A stretch of 64,000 nt of DNA from Thiomonas sp. X19 (GCF_900089495.1 NZ_LT605203.1:3035873-3099872); one strand, 5' to 3'; numbered from the stretch's first letter, positions 49,344 to 58,042 are shown. Numbers and translations: made by a program. The notes: generated by a model not told the origin, from the sequence alone.

Positions 49344-49359
49344 TTTCCAGGCCAACGTA
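49344..49359 (+). promoter_or_regulatory. E2 motif TTTCC-N8-GTA before the relaxase operon
   Basis: TTTCC-AGGCCAAC-GTA, 25 nt before the accessory gene start. CTCC/GGAG pairing in the leader would involve the ribosome binding site. Confidence 0.65.
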
Positions 49360-49384
49360 TCTCCAGCATAGGAGAAGCCCGACC

Positions 49385-49756
49385 ATGACTAAATCTCAAA
49401 TCGTTCATGCACGACTGACAGACGTCGAAGCAGCCGCTTTCGCTGCCCAGCCTGGTGCGACCGCCAGCGAGAAACTGCGCGGCCTTATCAATAATACCCA
49501 GCGTCAATCCGCGATGATTGCCGCATTGCTGGCGCAATCTCAACAGATGAGCAAAACCCTTGATAATCTCGCCACGGCCAAGGAAGGCCAAGGCGGCGGC
49601 GTTTCAGAGGCCGAGTTTCGCGCCGCGCTCTGGAAAATCGCAAACCTCATTAGCGCTGTGATGGACGGCATTCAAAGCCCGCAGAAAATCACCAGCGAAA
49701 ACTACCGGCAAACCGCGTATCAGTTTGGCCAACAAATCCGTACCGGAGAATATTGA
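49385..49756 (+). CDS. Relaxosome accessory protein, 123 aa
   Basis: It begins MTKSQIVHARLTDVEAAAFA, a strand then helix typical of ribbon-helix-helix accessory proteins (MobC/TrwA group), and has a helical C-terminal half. GGAG lies before the ATG. One base separates its stop from the relaxase start. Its E1 counterpart is at 30289-30531. Confidence 0.6.
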   Translation: MTKSQIVHARLTDVEAAAFAAQPGATASEKLRGLINNTQRQSAMIAALLAQSQQMSKTLDNLATAKEGQGGGVSEAEFRAALWKIANLISAVMDGIQSPQKITSENYRQTAYQFGQQIRTGEY

Positions 49757-49757
49757 A

Positions 49758-52433
49758 ATGCTCTCAATCGCCGTCAAAACCGCCGCAGGAGCGGTGTCGT
49801 ACTATATTCACATGCAGGGCGAGGCTTCGAATAAAGAGGCCAGCACGGAGGATTATTATGCCGCTGAGGGCGTCGGTTACTGGGCTGGCGCCGCGTGCGA
49901 ACAACTCGGGGTTTCATGCCAGGTCACGCCCGAGCAATTCAGCGCGCTCTGTAATGGCTTCGATGCAAACGGCCAACCTCTTGTCCAAAATGCCGGTGAT
50001 TCAGACCGTCGTGCTGGCTGGGATTGCACATTTTCAGCGCCTAAATCCGTTTCTCTGGTTTGGGCCAATGCCGATAAGGATACGCGCGAGGCGATTGAAA
50101 AGGCCCACGCACAGTCCGTTGAAAAAGGACTTGAATTTATCCAGGACAAAGCCTCGTATTCCCGCCGTGGCAAAGAAGGCCATGCAGAGGAAGAGGCTGA
50201 TATTGCCGTCGCGGTATTCCAGCATGGAACCTCGCGCGAGCGTGATCCGCAATTGCATTCCCATGCGTTTGTCGTTAATGCCGCAGTGCGCGAAGATGGT
50301 ACGGTCGGAACGCTGCAAGGTCGGCATTTTTTCGATTGGAAAATGGCCGCTGGCGCTTTATACCGGGCTGAGCTTGCCAGTGAAATGCAGAAACTTGGTT
50401 ATGCCGTGGAACGCGATGGTTCCAGTTTCCGCTTGACCGATGTTTCAACCGATGCCGAGCGCGAGTTCAGCAAGCGCCGCGTACAAATCGAGGAGGCATT
50501 AAAAGAGGCTGGAATGACTGGCGCAGCGGCAAGCTCAGTCGCCGCATTATCCACCCGCCAGGCCAAGGGCGATATCGATATTGAAGCACTACGCCAGCAA
50601 TGGCAGGATGCAGGCAAGGAGTTCTGTTTGGATAACGTGCCAATGCACGACAGAATCACGCCGCTCGATAAACCAGCCTTGGCCGATATTCTCCGCGAAG
50701 CGCACACGAATAAATCGGTTTCGCGAGAGCAGGATATTTACACCGCAGCATTTCAGGCCGCGCAAGGCGTGGGTGATGCAGAACAGGCCCACAACCTAGC
50801 CCGCGAATCATTCGACGAAGCTGTGAATATTGGTGCAGGCAAAGACGGCAAGACGCGTTATTCCACACAAGAGATTATCGCCGCCGAGCGTTCGATTATC
50901 GATAACGCCGCGAAGCTCGCCGTCGCTGAGCCCCACCAAGCCATTCCATTGCGTCCTGCAACTGAGGGCGGCTTCCAGTTATCCCCTGAGCAGCAAGCCG
51001 CGCGTGAAAATCTCGCGGGTGCTGGTGGCATTAAGGTTTTGGTCGGTGATGCTGGCACGGGCAAATCGACCTTGCTTGCAGAAGTCCGCCAGGATTATGA
51101 GCGGGCCGGGTATCAGGTCATCGGCTGTGCGCCCAGTGGCAAGGCCGCTGCTGGATTATCGGAATCGGCAGGCATTAAAGCTAAAACGCTGGACCGCCTG
51201 TTACTGGATATTCAGCGCGGCGAAACCGCCCTGCACGCAAAATCGCTGATCGTGATCGACGAAGCGGGAATGGTCGATTCCCGCAAAATGGCCGCGATGA
51301 TGACCGCAGCGGAATCGGCAGATGCCAAGATTATCGCGGTTGGAGATTGGAAGCAGTTGCAGCCAGTGGGTAGCGGCGCGACATTCGCAGCCCTGGCAGA
51401 GGCCCATGGTGATCCAGCCAGGTTGCAAGAGATTTTTCGCCAGCGCGACGAATGGCACAAAGGCGCTGTGTCCAATATGTCCAAGGGTGATGCAGCGGCA
51501 GCTATGTCTGGATATATGGACCGTGGTTTGGTTTCCATTGAAAACACGCACAAGGCCGCGGTGGCGGCTGTGGCAGAAAAGCTGATCGAAGCACGCAAGG
51601 ATGTCGGGGCGGATCAAGTCATCGGCCTGGCCAGCACAAATGCTGCTGTGAACGACATCAACAAAGCAGTCCGGGAGCGGCTGATTGAGGCAGGAGAGAT
51701 TACCGACGTGCGGAGAATTGAAACCGCATCCAAACAACTGGATGTCGGAATCGGTGACCGCCTTTTGGTCACAAAAAACGACAGCGAAACCGGGCTGAGA
51801 AACGGCGATATTCTCACAGTGAAGGGTATCGATGAAACCGGCCATGCATGGGTTCATGTGGACCGTGGCAGCCAGGAATTCACTGCGGATTTATCTAGCC
51901 TTGAGCTAAACCATGGTTTCGCCATTACCACGCACAAAGCGCAAGGCGCGACCGTTGACAAGGCGATTATTTTGGGCAGTGAACACACCTCGAGAGAGGC
52001 GGCCTACGTGCAGGCAAGCCGCGCTAGGGATGAAACCCAGTGGGTTTTCAGCGCGGCGAAGGTGGAGAAACTGGCGCAAAGCATTGGAAACGACACTCCG
52101 CCAACCGGGAAGATGCGTGATTTTGCCGAGAGTTTGGAGCAAAAGCGGCTAGAAGCGGGGCTGCCGCCGAGTTTGGCTGAAGATCACCGCGCGAGTTTTG
52201 TGGAGTGCCGGGCCTGGCTGAATGCCAACGCTTATCTTATCCAGGGCCACGAACATCCCTCCGGTTTGGACCCGCGCCTGGCCGACCTCAAGCAGGTCAT
52301 CGAGGCGATGGGCCGCAGCCAGCAAAAGGAAAGCACCCTGGATTACCCCGACGCTGCCAAACACATGGACAAGGGCGCCGACCACGAGCCTGAGCGCGAC
52401 ATGAGTAAGGATGGCGCCTGCTTGGGCGAGTAA
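49758..52433 (+). CDS. MobF-family conjugative relaxase/helicase (TrwC type)
   Basis: This 891-aa relaxase has tandem tyrosines at 15-16 (GAVSYYIHM), FSAPKSVSLVWAN and the His cluster DPQLHSHAFVVNAAV. The RecD-like helicase has Walker A VGDAGTGKSTLLAEV, then LIVIDEAGMVDSRKM and GFAITTHKAQGATVDKA. Compared with the E1 relaxase it is shorter and clearly diverged. The C-terminal 80 residues change composition to higher GC, suggesting a recombination joint. Confidence 0.93.
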   Translation: MLSIAVKTAAGAVSYYIHMQGEASNKEASTEDYYAAEGVGYWAGAACEQLGVSCQVTPEQFSALCNGFDANGQPLVQNAGDSDRRAGWDCTFSAPKSVSLVWANADKDTREAIEKAHAQSVEKGLEFIQDKASYSRRGKEGHAEEEADIAVAVFQHGTSRERDPQLHSHAFVVNAAVREDGTVGTLQGRHFFDWKMAAGALYRAELASEMQKLGYAVERDGSSFRLTDVSTDAEREFSKRRVQIEEALKEAGMTGAAASSVAALSTRQAKGDIDIEALRQQWQDAGKEFCLDNVPMHDRITPLDKPALADILREAHTNKSVSREQDIYTAAFQAAQGVGDAEQAHNLARESFDEAVNIGAGKDGKTRYSTQEIIAAERSIIDNAAKLAVAEPHQAIPLRPATEGGFQLSPEQQAARENLAGAGGIKVLVGDAGTGKSTLLAEVRQDYERAGYQVIGCAPSGKAAAGLSESAGIKAKTLDRLLLDIQRGETALHAKSLIVIDEAGMVDSRKMAAMMTAAESADAKIIAVGDWKQLQPVGSGATFAALAEAHGDPARLQEIFRQRDEWHKGAVSNMSKGDAAAAMSGYMDRGLVSIENTHKAAVAAVAEKLIEARKDVGADQVIGLASTNAAVNDINKAVRERLIEAGEITDVRRIETASKQLDVGIGDRLLVTKNDSETGLRNGDILTVKGIDETGHAWVHVDRGSQEFTADLSSLELNHGFAITTHKAQGATVDKAIILGSEHTSREAAYVQASRARDETQWVFSAAKVEKLAQSIGNDTPPTGKMRDFAESLEQKRLEAGLPPSLAEDHRASFVECRAWLNANAYLIQGHEHPSGLDPRLADLKQVIEAMGRSQQKESTLDYPDAAKHMDKGADHEPERDMSKDGACLGE

Positions 52434-52604
52434 CCCAAGTCAATCCAACGCACTTTGAGGCCGAAATCAGCCAACGGGGGTGGTGAAACACCACATCCTT
52501 TGGCCCAGCCGCGTCGCACCAACGCAGTTGACTGGCGGAACCCGCCGCGTGGGGCGGTGAAACGCCACCCCACCGCTTCAGCATTTTCAATCTCGCTCGA
52601 GATA

Positions 52605-52620
52605 TTTCCATGGCTCAGTA
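52605..52620 (+). promoter_or_regulatory. E2 motif TTTCC-N8-GTA
   Basis: TTTCC-ATGGCTCA-GTA, 47 nt before the 52668 start. Two GTGGG/CCCAC-type hairpins between 52484 and 52574 could end the relaxase transcript. Confidence 0.6.
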
Positions 52621-52667
52621 TCTGTTCATCAGAGCCGCAATATCCTAAACCACCCCTGGAGAAACTG

Positions 52668-52991
52668 ATGAAACCCCACGATTTCGAACAATTCGCCGCC
52701 ATGCTCGATTACCTCGAAGCCTTCGCCAACGATTACAACCCTGACGCCGAAGAGGGCCAGGAACTCCTGGCCGATTTGGCGGATGCGCTGCTTGAAAACC
52801 CCCATGCCCCAGCGCTGGGCCATCACCGGATCGAGCTTGCCAAAAAGCTGATCCTGCAGCACCTGGGCGAGCCGCACAAGATCGGTCCGATCTGGACCAG
52901 TTTCGTTTGCGACTGCCTCCACCGCCTGGATGCGTGGGAGCAGATGCGCCTGTCAACCCGCGATTACCACCGCGCCCATTTTGGGGAGTGA
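52668..52991 (+). CDS. Hypothetical protein, 107 aa
   Basis: The ATG at 52668 follows GGAG. The product is an all-helical soluble protein (MKPHDFEQFAAMLDYLEAFA) with Cys residues in FVCDCLHRLDAW. The GGGGAG at its end serves the next gene. Not recognized. Confidence 0.6.
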   Translation: MKPHDFEQFAAMLDYLEAFANDYNPDAEEGQELLADLADALLENPHAPALGHHRIELAKKLILQHLGEPHKIGPIWTSFVCDCLHRLDAWEQMRLSTRDYHRAHFGE

Positions 52992-52996
52992 CAGTC

Positions 52997-53386
52997 ATGC
53001 GCAAATACTTTGCAACCCTGGCCGCCGTGGCTGTGCTGATCTACGGCCTGTCCGCCGTCTTCTTCGCCGAGCAGTTCCAGCCCGGCGTTCGTGGTCTGGC
53101 CCGTGTCCTGGTCATCCACGAAATGGCCCCGATCTGGGCACAGCCTGCGCATTTTCATTGGGAAGTCGAAGGCAAGCCACAGGCCGCCACCCCCGCACAG
53201 ATCGACGCGTATCTGGCTGACGCAAAGAAGACTTCGATGTTCGATTTTTGGACGCAGCGCGAAGTCCACTTTTCGCCGCTGATCCTGGCGAACTTGCTGC
53301 TGTACGTCCTGCCCTGGCTATCGCTCTTTGTCAGCATCAAGTTGCTGAACACCTGGCTGACGATCCGCCGATTGACGCGCCCCTGA
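52997..53386 (+). CDS. Membrane protein with periplasmic loop, 129 aa
   Basis: The layout is helix, loop, helix: FATLAAVAVLIYGLSAVFFA, then a 65-residue loop with ATPAQIDAYLADAKKTSMFD, then ILANLLLYVLPWLSLFVSI. It resembles the 46147-46611 protein in order and in the loop motif (SASQVQINAALSQIKAI) but lacks the RGA tail. Probably another component at the transfer membrane complex. Confidence 0.6.
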   Translation: MRKYFATLAAVAVLIYGLSAVFFAEQFQPGVRGLARVLVIHEMAPIWAQPAHFHWEVEGKPQAATPAQIDAYLADAKKTSMFDFWTQREVHFSPLILANLLLYVLPWLSLFVSIKLLNTWLTIRRLTRP

Positions 53387-53387
53387 A

Positions 53388-53403
53388 TTTCCAGGCGCAC
53401 GTA
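53388..53403 (+). promoter_or_regulatory. E2 motif TTTCC-N8-GTA
   Basis: TTTCC-AGGCGCAC-GTA begins two bases after the preceding stop and 29 nt before the 53433 start. Confidence 0.65.
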
Positions 53404-53432
53404 CCAAGACATCGAACCTTCAGGAGAAAAAG

Positions 53433-53693
53433 ATGAGCACCGAAACCGAAGACAAACGCGAGTTGACCGCGGCCGACAAACACAACCTGGCGCGCGTCGC
53501 CAGGATGACCAAGGCCGAGAAGGCCGCGGCCACGGACTGGGAGAAGGACTTTCTCAAGAAGTTGGGCGAGCGCTACGCCAAATGGAAGGACAAGGTTTTT
53601 TTGTCCGAAAAACAGTCAGCAGCCCTCGCCAAGATCGTGGCCGCCCTGGACGCGCCGCCCGAGGACGATCTGCCCGATCCGAACGCAGATTAG
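53433..53693 (+). CDS. Hypothetical charged protein, 86 aa
   Basis: AGGAG precedes the ATG. It is a highly charged helical protein (RELTAADKHNLARVARMTKA) with an acidic end (PPEDDLPDPNAD). First gene of a three-gene unit. Not recognized. Confidence 0.55.
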   Translation: MSTETEDKRELTAADKHNLARVARMTKAEKAAATDWEKDFLKKLGERYAKWKDKVFLSEKQSAALAKIVAALDAPPEDDLPDPNAD

Positions 53694-53697
53694 CGCC

Positions 53698-53823
53698 ATG
53701 CGCCCCCGCAATCACGTCGCCCTCGCGCTGCTCAAGCGCGGCGGCGGCACCAAGTCTCACACCAAGTCCCGCAAGGCGCTGCGCCGCGCGGGGAAGATGC
53801 AAACCCAAAAGGAATCGTCATGA
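53698..53823 (+). CDS. Small basic protein, 41 aa
   Basis: The ORF MRPRNHVALALLKRGGGTKS, then HTKSRKALRRAGKMQTQK. A very basic C-terminus with G-(x)-KSHTKSRKALRR is typical of short plasmid and phage proteins. It ends with an ATGA overlap to the next gene, which supports translation. Confidence 0.55.
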   Translation: MRPRNHVALALLKRGGGTKSHTKSRKALRRAGKMQTQKESS

Positions 53824-54254
53824 AACTGAACGCCAAAACCTTCACCATCGCCGCTGTGGCTGCGGCAATTTTCGGCCTTGCCATCGGCGCGGCGCTTGGC
53901 CAGCAACACCAGGCCGCGCAAGTGCAGCCACAACAGCAGCCCTCCCCTGCCGCGCTGCGGTCCGATCCCGTACCAGCCAAGCCCGGCGGGAACTATGTGG
54001 TGATGGTGACTCCGGGGCCTGACAGCCTTTTGCGCCTGGCCCTGGACACGCGCAACGTGGAGAGCCTCGCTGCGGCCCACAACTTCAAAGTCGCCGTCGC
54101 TGCCGTGTGCGACGCGAAATGCCAAAAAAAGCTGCAAGCCTTGCCAAGCCTGGCAATGACAGCACAAAGTTTTGGCGTGCAATTCGTGCCTGGCAACCGC
54201 GCAACGCTAAAAAAGTTGGTCGCCGAAGGTTGGACCGAAGAGACGCTTTACTGA
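53820..54254 (+). CDS. Secreted or membrane-anchored protein, 144 aa
   Basis: The N-terminal anchor (FTIAAVAAAIFGLAIGAALG) is followed by a Gln/Pro-rich linker. A compact domain with two Cys (AVCDAKCQKKL) resembles a thioredoxin-like thiol fold only in outline. Starts by ATGA overlap. Function unknown. Confidence 0.55.
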   Translation: MKLNAKTFTIAAVAAAIFGLAIGAALGQQHQAAQVQPQQQPSPAALRSDPVPAKPGGNYVVMVTPGPDSLLRLALDTRNVESLAAAHNFKVAVAAVCDAKCQKKLQALPSLAMTAQSFGVQFVPGNRATLKKLVAEGWTEETLY

Positions 54255-54277
54255 CCAACAAACGCCCCACCCACCCA

Positions 54278-54301
54278 AGCCCGCCGCGTGCGGGCTTTTT
54301 T
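54278..54301 (+). terminator. Terminator
   Basis: AGCCCGC-N5-GCGGGCT followed by a T run; 24 bp after the stop of the preceding gene. Confidence 0.85.
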
Positions 54302-54313
54302 GCGCGCGAGATA

Positions 54314-54329
54314 TTTCCAGGGCTGCGTA
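54314..54329 (+). promoter_or_regulatory. E2 motif TTTCC-N8-GTA
   Basis: TTTCC-AGGGCTGC-GTA, 31 nt before the 54361 start and directly after the terminator, so it must initiate or control a new transcript. Confidence 0.75.
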
Positions 54330-54360
54330 CCCAAGCAAGCAAACAAAAAAGGAGCTTGCC

Positions 54361-54969
54361 ATGGCGTCACGCTATATCCCCATCGACCAGTTCATCCAGG
54401 AGGCCCAGGCCTACCAGCGCCAACGCCGCAAGGCGCGGGTGCGTGCGCTCGCCATCACCATCGCCACGCGCCTGCTTCTCATCCTGGCCGCGCTCGCCAT
54501 CGTCGCCGTCGGTTATCTGACCTTCCCCAGCACTGCGGACGCTGCGGAACTGCCCGCCGCGAACCGCTGGTCCCTCGACATCAGCACCACCAGCTATCAC
54601 CTGCGCCAATGGGCACGGGACAGCCTCAACCAGAGCAACCCAGGACTGGGCTTCGAGTATCAGTACAGCCGCAACTGGGGTGCAGCGGCAGGGTTCTACA
54701 AGAACAGTTACAGCCGCACATCAGCCTACTTGCTGGCGGCCTACACACCCCTGCACCTTGCCCTGCCAGCAGCCTGGCGCGTGAGCGCTGGCCTTACAGC
54801 AGGCATGGTGTCTGGCTACACCAGCGCCGAGGCGCCAGCGCGCCCGTTGGCGCTGGCTGCGCTGATCGAGGTGCGCGACCCGCAAGACTGGGGGATAAAC
54901 ATCGTTTGCGTGCCGAACATGGGGCCAAGCGCTGGGTTCGTCGGTTTGCAACTGGTGGCACCGCTATGA
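54361..54969 (+). CDS. Fusion of a membrane-anchor segment with an outer-membrane barrel-like domain
   Basis: Residues 1-35 (IPIDQFIQEAQAYQRQRRKA and beyond) match the small E1 protein at 21203-21418. A helix at about 38-58 follows, and residues 68-202 match the barrel domain of 23332-23847 (SLDISTTSYHLRQWARDSLN, AAAGFYKNSYSRTSAYLLAA). In E1 these are separate genes. The mixed topology (cytoplasmic start, barrel end) is odd and may reflect a long signal that is cleaved after TADAA. Confidence 0.65.
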   Translation: MASRYIPIDQFIQEAQAYQRQRRKARVRALAITIATRLLLILAALAIVAVGYLTFPSTADAAELPAANRWSLDISTTSYHLRQWARDSLNQSNPGLGFEYQYSRNWGAAAGFYKNSYSRTSAYLLAAYTPLHLALPAAWRVSAGLTAGMVSGYTSAEAPARPLALAALIEVRDPQDWGINIVCVPNMGPSAGFVGLQLVAPL

Positions 54970-55262
54970 ACGCGCGCCCCCGCTCCACCCAGCGCCAGCG
55001 CCTGCCCGTCTGGGCCGCTGCTGGCGTCGCTCTGGCCGTCGCAATCTTCATCTACCAGCCCAGCATCGGCATGTGGGCCGCAAGCGCGGGGCTCATCCCC
55101 GCATGGCTTTGGATCGACGAGGGCATCGACCCTCGCAAAGCCATCGCAGAAACCGTCGCCATCGTTGCGGTCGCCGCGTGCCTTAGCACGGTCTGGCTTG
55201 CCAACTTCCCAGCCCCACTGTTGCAAATCTCGCAAGGAGCCAGCCATGCAAATCATTCTTGA
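54966..55262 (+). CDS. Small membrane protein, 98 aa
   Basis: Starts by ATGA overlap. Three hydrophobic segments (VWAAAGVALAVAIFIYQP, MWAASAGLIPAWLWI, AIVAVAACLSTVWLA). Not recognized. Confidence 0.55.
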   Translation: MNARPRSTQRQRLPVWAAAGVALAVAIFIYQPSIGMWAASAGLIPAWLWIDEGIDPRKAIAETVAIVAVAACLSTVWLANFPAPLLQISQGASHANHS

Positions 55263-55371
55263 GGCCGCGGCCTACACCATCGCGTTCGCCGCGCTGCTGG
55301 CCGGGGCACTGCCCCTGCTGATCTGGGCTTTCAACCTCCAGGCAGGCCGCAAAGGAGCGCGCCAGCGCTAG
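55246..55371 (+). CDS. Single-pass membrane peptide, 41 aa
   Basis: ATG at 55246 behind AAGGAG, overlapping the previous gene in another frame. MQIILEAAAYTIAFAALLAG then LPLLIWAFN and a basic tail. Not recognized. Confidence 0.5.
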   Translation: MQIILEAAAYTIAFAALLAGALPLLIWAFNLQAGRKGARQR

Positions 55372-55375
55372 CCAA

Positions 55376-55391
55376 TTTCCAGGCGTCTGTA
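55376..55391 (+). promoter_or_regulatory. E2 motif TTTCC-N8-GTA
   Basis: TTTCC-AGGCGTCT-GTA starts four bases after the preceding stop. The leader to the adhesin gene is unusually long (189 nt). Confidence 0.55.
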
Positions 55392-55580
55392 TTCAAACAA
55401 GCGGCAAGCCCAGCGGGTCGGTGGCAGTCGCGGCGCATTTTGAATCCTGCATGCGCAAAACCCCCGCAGACGGTGCAGCCAACTCCAAATGGCGGCGAGC
55501 CGTCCGACAGCACGGTGTCGTGATTCAGACCCAGGCCAGGGCCATGCACCTGGCCGACCAAACACAACCAGGAGAACGCG

Positions 55581-57767
55581 ATGCGCGCGATCAAAGTTTC
55601 CATCATCGCCGCCCTGCTGGCGGCATTCGTCGCCCCGGCGTGGGCCGCCACTGGCGGCACGGCCACGGGCGCCAGCGTCACCGCGAGCAACGTCACGCAG
55701 CAGGACGCTTACAACAACATCTCCGAGGGCACCAACTCGACCGCTGGCCAGGCAGGCACTGGGCAATCGGGCAATATCAGTATCGGCCTGGCCTCCAACA
55801 GCGGCGGCTCGTGGGCTGGCGCCTCGAACAATGTTGCCATCGGCACCTTGTCGGCTGCTGGAACTGGTCTTGGTTCGCCGAACAATGTTGCCATCGGCGC
55901 CTACGCTGCCGCTGGCACCAACGGCACCCAGGACAACACAAGTCTTGGATACGGGGCAGCAAGCAACGGCGGCTTCGGCCTGGCGCTGGGGTATGGAGCA
56001 TCCAGCACGGGCACCAACTCTGTTGCCATCGGCGCGTCATCCACTGATGGCGGCCAGAGCAACGTGTTCAGCGTCGGTGCCGTCGGCAACACGCGGGCCA
56101 TCACAAACGTCTCTGCTGGGCTGGTGTCATCGACCAGCACCAACGCCGTTAATGGAGCGCAGCTTTTTTCTGTCGAGGAACTGGCATCGCAAGCCATCAC
56201 CAATGCCGCAACAGCCGAGAGCACCGCCACGGTTGCGCAGCAAGAGGCGGGCGGCGCGCTGACCACGGCAGCGGGCGCCGCGAACGCTGCGGCCACTGCA
56301 CAAGCAGGTGTCGGCGCGCTTGCACAGCAGGCCGTGAACGTGCTGGGCGGCGGCTCCAGTGTGAGCAACGGCACCATCACCGCCCCGGCTTACATCATCG
56401 GCCCGAGCGTTTACAACAACGTGGGCGGCGCGCTGAACGCCCTCAACAACACGACCATCACCAACACGCAGGCAGCGGCAAATGCGCAAAGTTCGGCCAA
56501 CTTTGCACAGAGCGCCGCCGTTGGCGCGCAGACCACAGCCAACTACGCCCAGGTCTTGGCCAACAACGCTTTGAATGGCGTGGCGGCGGCGAACACCAGC
56601 ATCGGCGTGGTGAATAGCGAGGTGTCGGCGAACACCACGAACCTTCAAATCCAAGGCGTAGCGATCCAGCAAAACCAGCTTGCCACCCAGGCCGCACAGA
56701 CCACTGCAAGCCAGGCCTTGGTGCTGGGCCAGAACAGTGCCCAATACACCAACTCTGGCAAGAGCCTCACGCTCAACAGCAACAACGGCGCGGGGACTTT
56801 GGTGCAAAACGTCGCCCCGGGCATCGCGTCAACGGATGCCGCCAACGTGGGCCAGGTCCTGGCCGCGCAGTCGGCAGCCGTGAACCAGGCCAACGCTTAC
56901 ACCACCGCGACCATCGCGCCCGTGGCCACCACCGCCAACACGGCCCTGGCCACCGCGCAGACCAACAGCCAGCAGATCATCACCCTGCGGACCGTGCAAA
57001 CCGCGCAAGGTCAAGTCATTGGGATGGTCCTCAATGGCGTGGCAGGCATCTGCAAACAAAACGGCAACACGCTCACCTGCGCACAATCCCAGGCCAAAGG
57101 CGTGGGTGCACTCGCAGCAGGCGCGGGGGCCGATGCTGGATACGCGGGCAGCCTTGCACTCGGTACAGGCGCAACGATCACCGCGAGCGGCGGTCAGGAC
57201 AGCAACACCATCGGCGCCGTCGCCATCGGCACGGGTGCCCGGGCCAATGCCGACCCTGGCACAGCCTTGGGTTTCCAAGCAAACGCGGCAGGCGCGAACT
57301 CGGTGGCGCTGGGCTATCAGGCCGTCGCCAACGGCAACAACAGCGTTGCACTGGGCGCAGGCAGTGTCGCCAACCGCGACAACAGCGTGAGTGTGGGAAC
57401 CGCCAGCCAGCCGCGCCAAATCACCAACGTCGCCCCTGGCACCGCGCCGACCGACACGGTGAATTTCGGCCAGGTGGAAGGACTTCTGCAAGGCATGGGC
57501 AGCGGCGTGCTCACCCAGGCTGACGCCTACACCAGTGCGGCCGTGGCGCAAGCATCGGCCCTGGCCCAGGTGCCCACGTTCGGCCCGACCGGCAACAGCA
57601 TCACGGTCGGAACTGGCAGTTATTCAGGGTATGGCGCGCTCGGCATCGAGTACAGCCACTTGACGTCCACCGACTCAAAACGCCCCGCGTTCGTGAGCAT
57701 CGGCGCGGCCATCAGCGACGGCAGCGCGCCAACGCTGTTCCACGCCGGCCTGTCCATGGGCTGGTGA
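55581..57767 (+). CDS. Trimeric autotransporter adhesin (YadA-like)
   Basis: This 728-aa protein has a Sec signal (MRAIKVSIIAALLAAFVAPA) and YadA-type head repeats at about residues 50-155 (NNVAIGTLSAAGTG, NSVAIGASSTDGG). A neck/stalk begins ITNVSAGLVSSTSTNAVNGA. A long Ala/Asn/Thr-rich coiled stalk and a second head block at about 505-610 follow. The C-terminal anchor (about 655-728) ends in the strand LFHAGLSMGW. Such adhesins form trimers at the surface. On a mobile element it could stabilize mating pairs or serve as host cargo. Confidence 0.85.
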   Translation: MRAIKVSIIAALLAAFVAPAWAATGGTATGASVTASNVTQQDAYNNISEGTNSTAGQAGTGQSGNISIGLASNSGGSWAGASNNVAIGTLSAAGTGLGSPNNVAIGAYAAAGTNGTQDNTSLGYGAASNGGFGLALGYGASSTGTNSVAIGASSTDGGQSNVFSVGAVGNTRAITNVSAGLVSSTSTNAVNGAQLFSVEELASQAITNAATAESTATVAQQEAGGALTTAAGAANAAATAQAGVGALAQQAVNVLGGGSSVSNGTITAPAYIIGPSVYNNVGGALNALNNTTITNTQAAANAQSSANFAQSAAVGAQTTANYAQVLANNALNGVAAANTSIGVVNSEVSANTTNLQIQGVAIQQNQLATQAAQTTASQALVLGQNSAQYTNSGKSLTLNSNNGAGTLVQNVAPGIASTDAANVGQVLAAQSAAVNQANAYTTATIAPVATTANTALATAQTNSQQIITLRTVQTAQGQVIGMVLNGVAGICKQNGNTLTCAQSQAKGVGALAAGAGADAGYAGSLALGTGATITASGGQDSNTIGAVAIGTGARANADPGTALGFQANAAGANSVALGYQAVANGNNSVALGAGSVANRDNSVSVGTASQPRQITNVAPGTAPTDTVNFGQVEGLLQGMGSGVLTQADAYTSAAVAQASALAQVPTFGPTGNSITVGTGSYSGYGALGIEYSHLTSTDSKRPAFVSIGAAISDGSAPTLFHAGLSMGW

Positions 57768-57773
57768 ACAGCC

Positions 57774-57953
57774 ATGGCAACCACTTACGCCCTGTGGTGG
57801 CCAGGTCGCGCGACCGCCCCGGCCGACCGTGCCTGGATCAACGCCACGCGCCAGTTCCCGCGCCCCAGGGTGAGACACGAAAGCCTCGAGGCCGCCATGC
57901 GCGCGGCGGAGCGGTTCGCCGCGATGGGCGCGGCCCGCCCGGTCCTCATCTAG
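57774..57953 (+). CDS. Hypothetical protein, 59 aa
   Basis: MATTYALWWPGRATAPADRA, ending ERFAAMGAARPVLI. Short Trp/Arg-containing protein directly after the adhesin gene; no good ribosome binding site. Not recognized. Confidence 0.4.
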   Translation: MATTYALWWPGRATAPADRAWINATRQFPRPRVRHESLEAAMRAAERFAAMGAARPVLI

Positions 57954-58026
57954 CAGACCGGACCCAGGACATGGGAGCGACTGCCGCCGGAGTTCCAGCC
58001 TGGCCAACACTGAGCCAGGCCAGATA

Positions 58027-58042
58027 TTTCCAGCGGCGCGTA
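58027..58042 (+). promoter_or_regulatory. E2 motif TTTCC-N8-GTA
   Basis: TTTCC-AGCGGCGC-GTA, 48 nt before the 58091 start; GGGC/GCCC hairpin in the leader. Confidence 0.7.
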
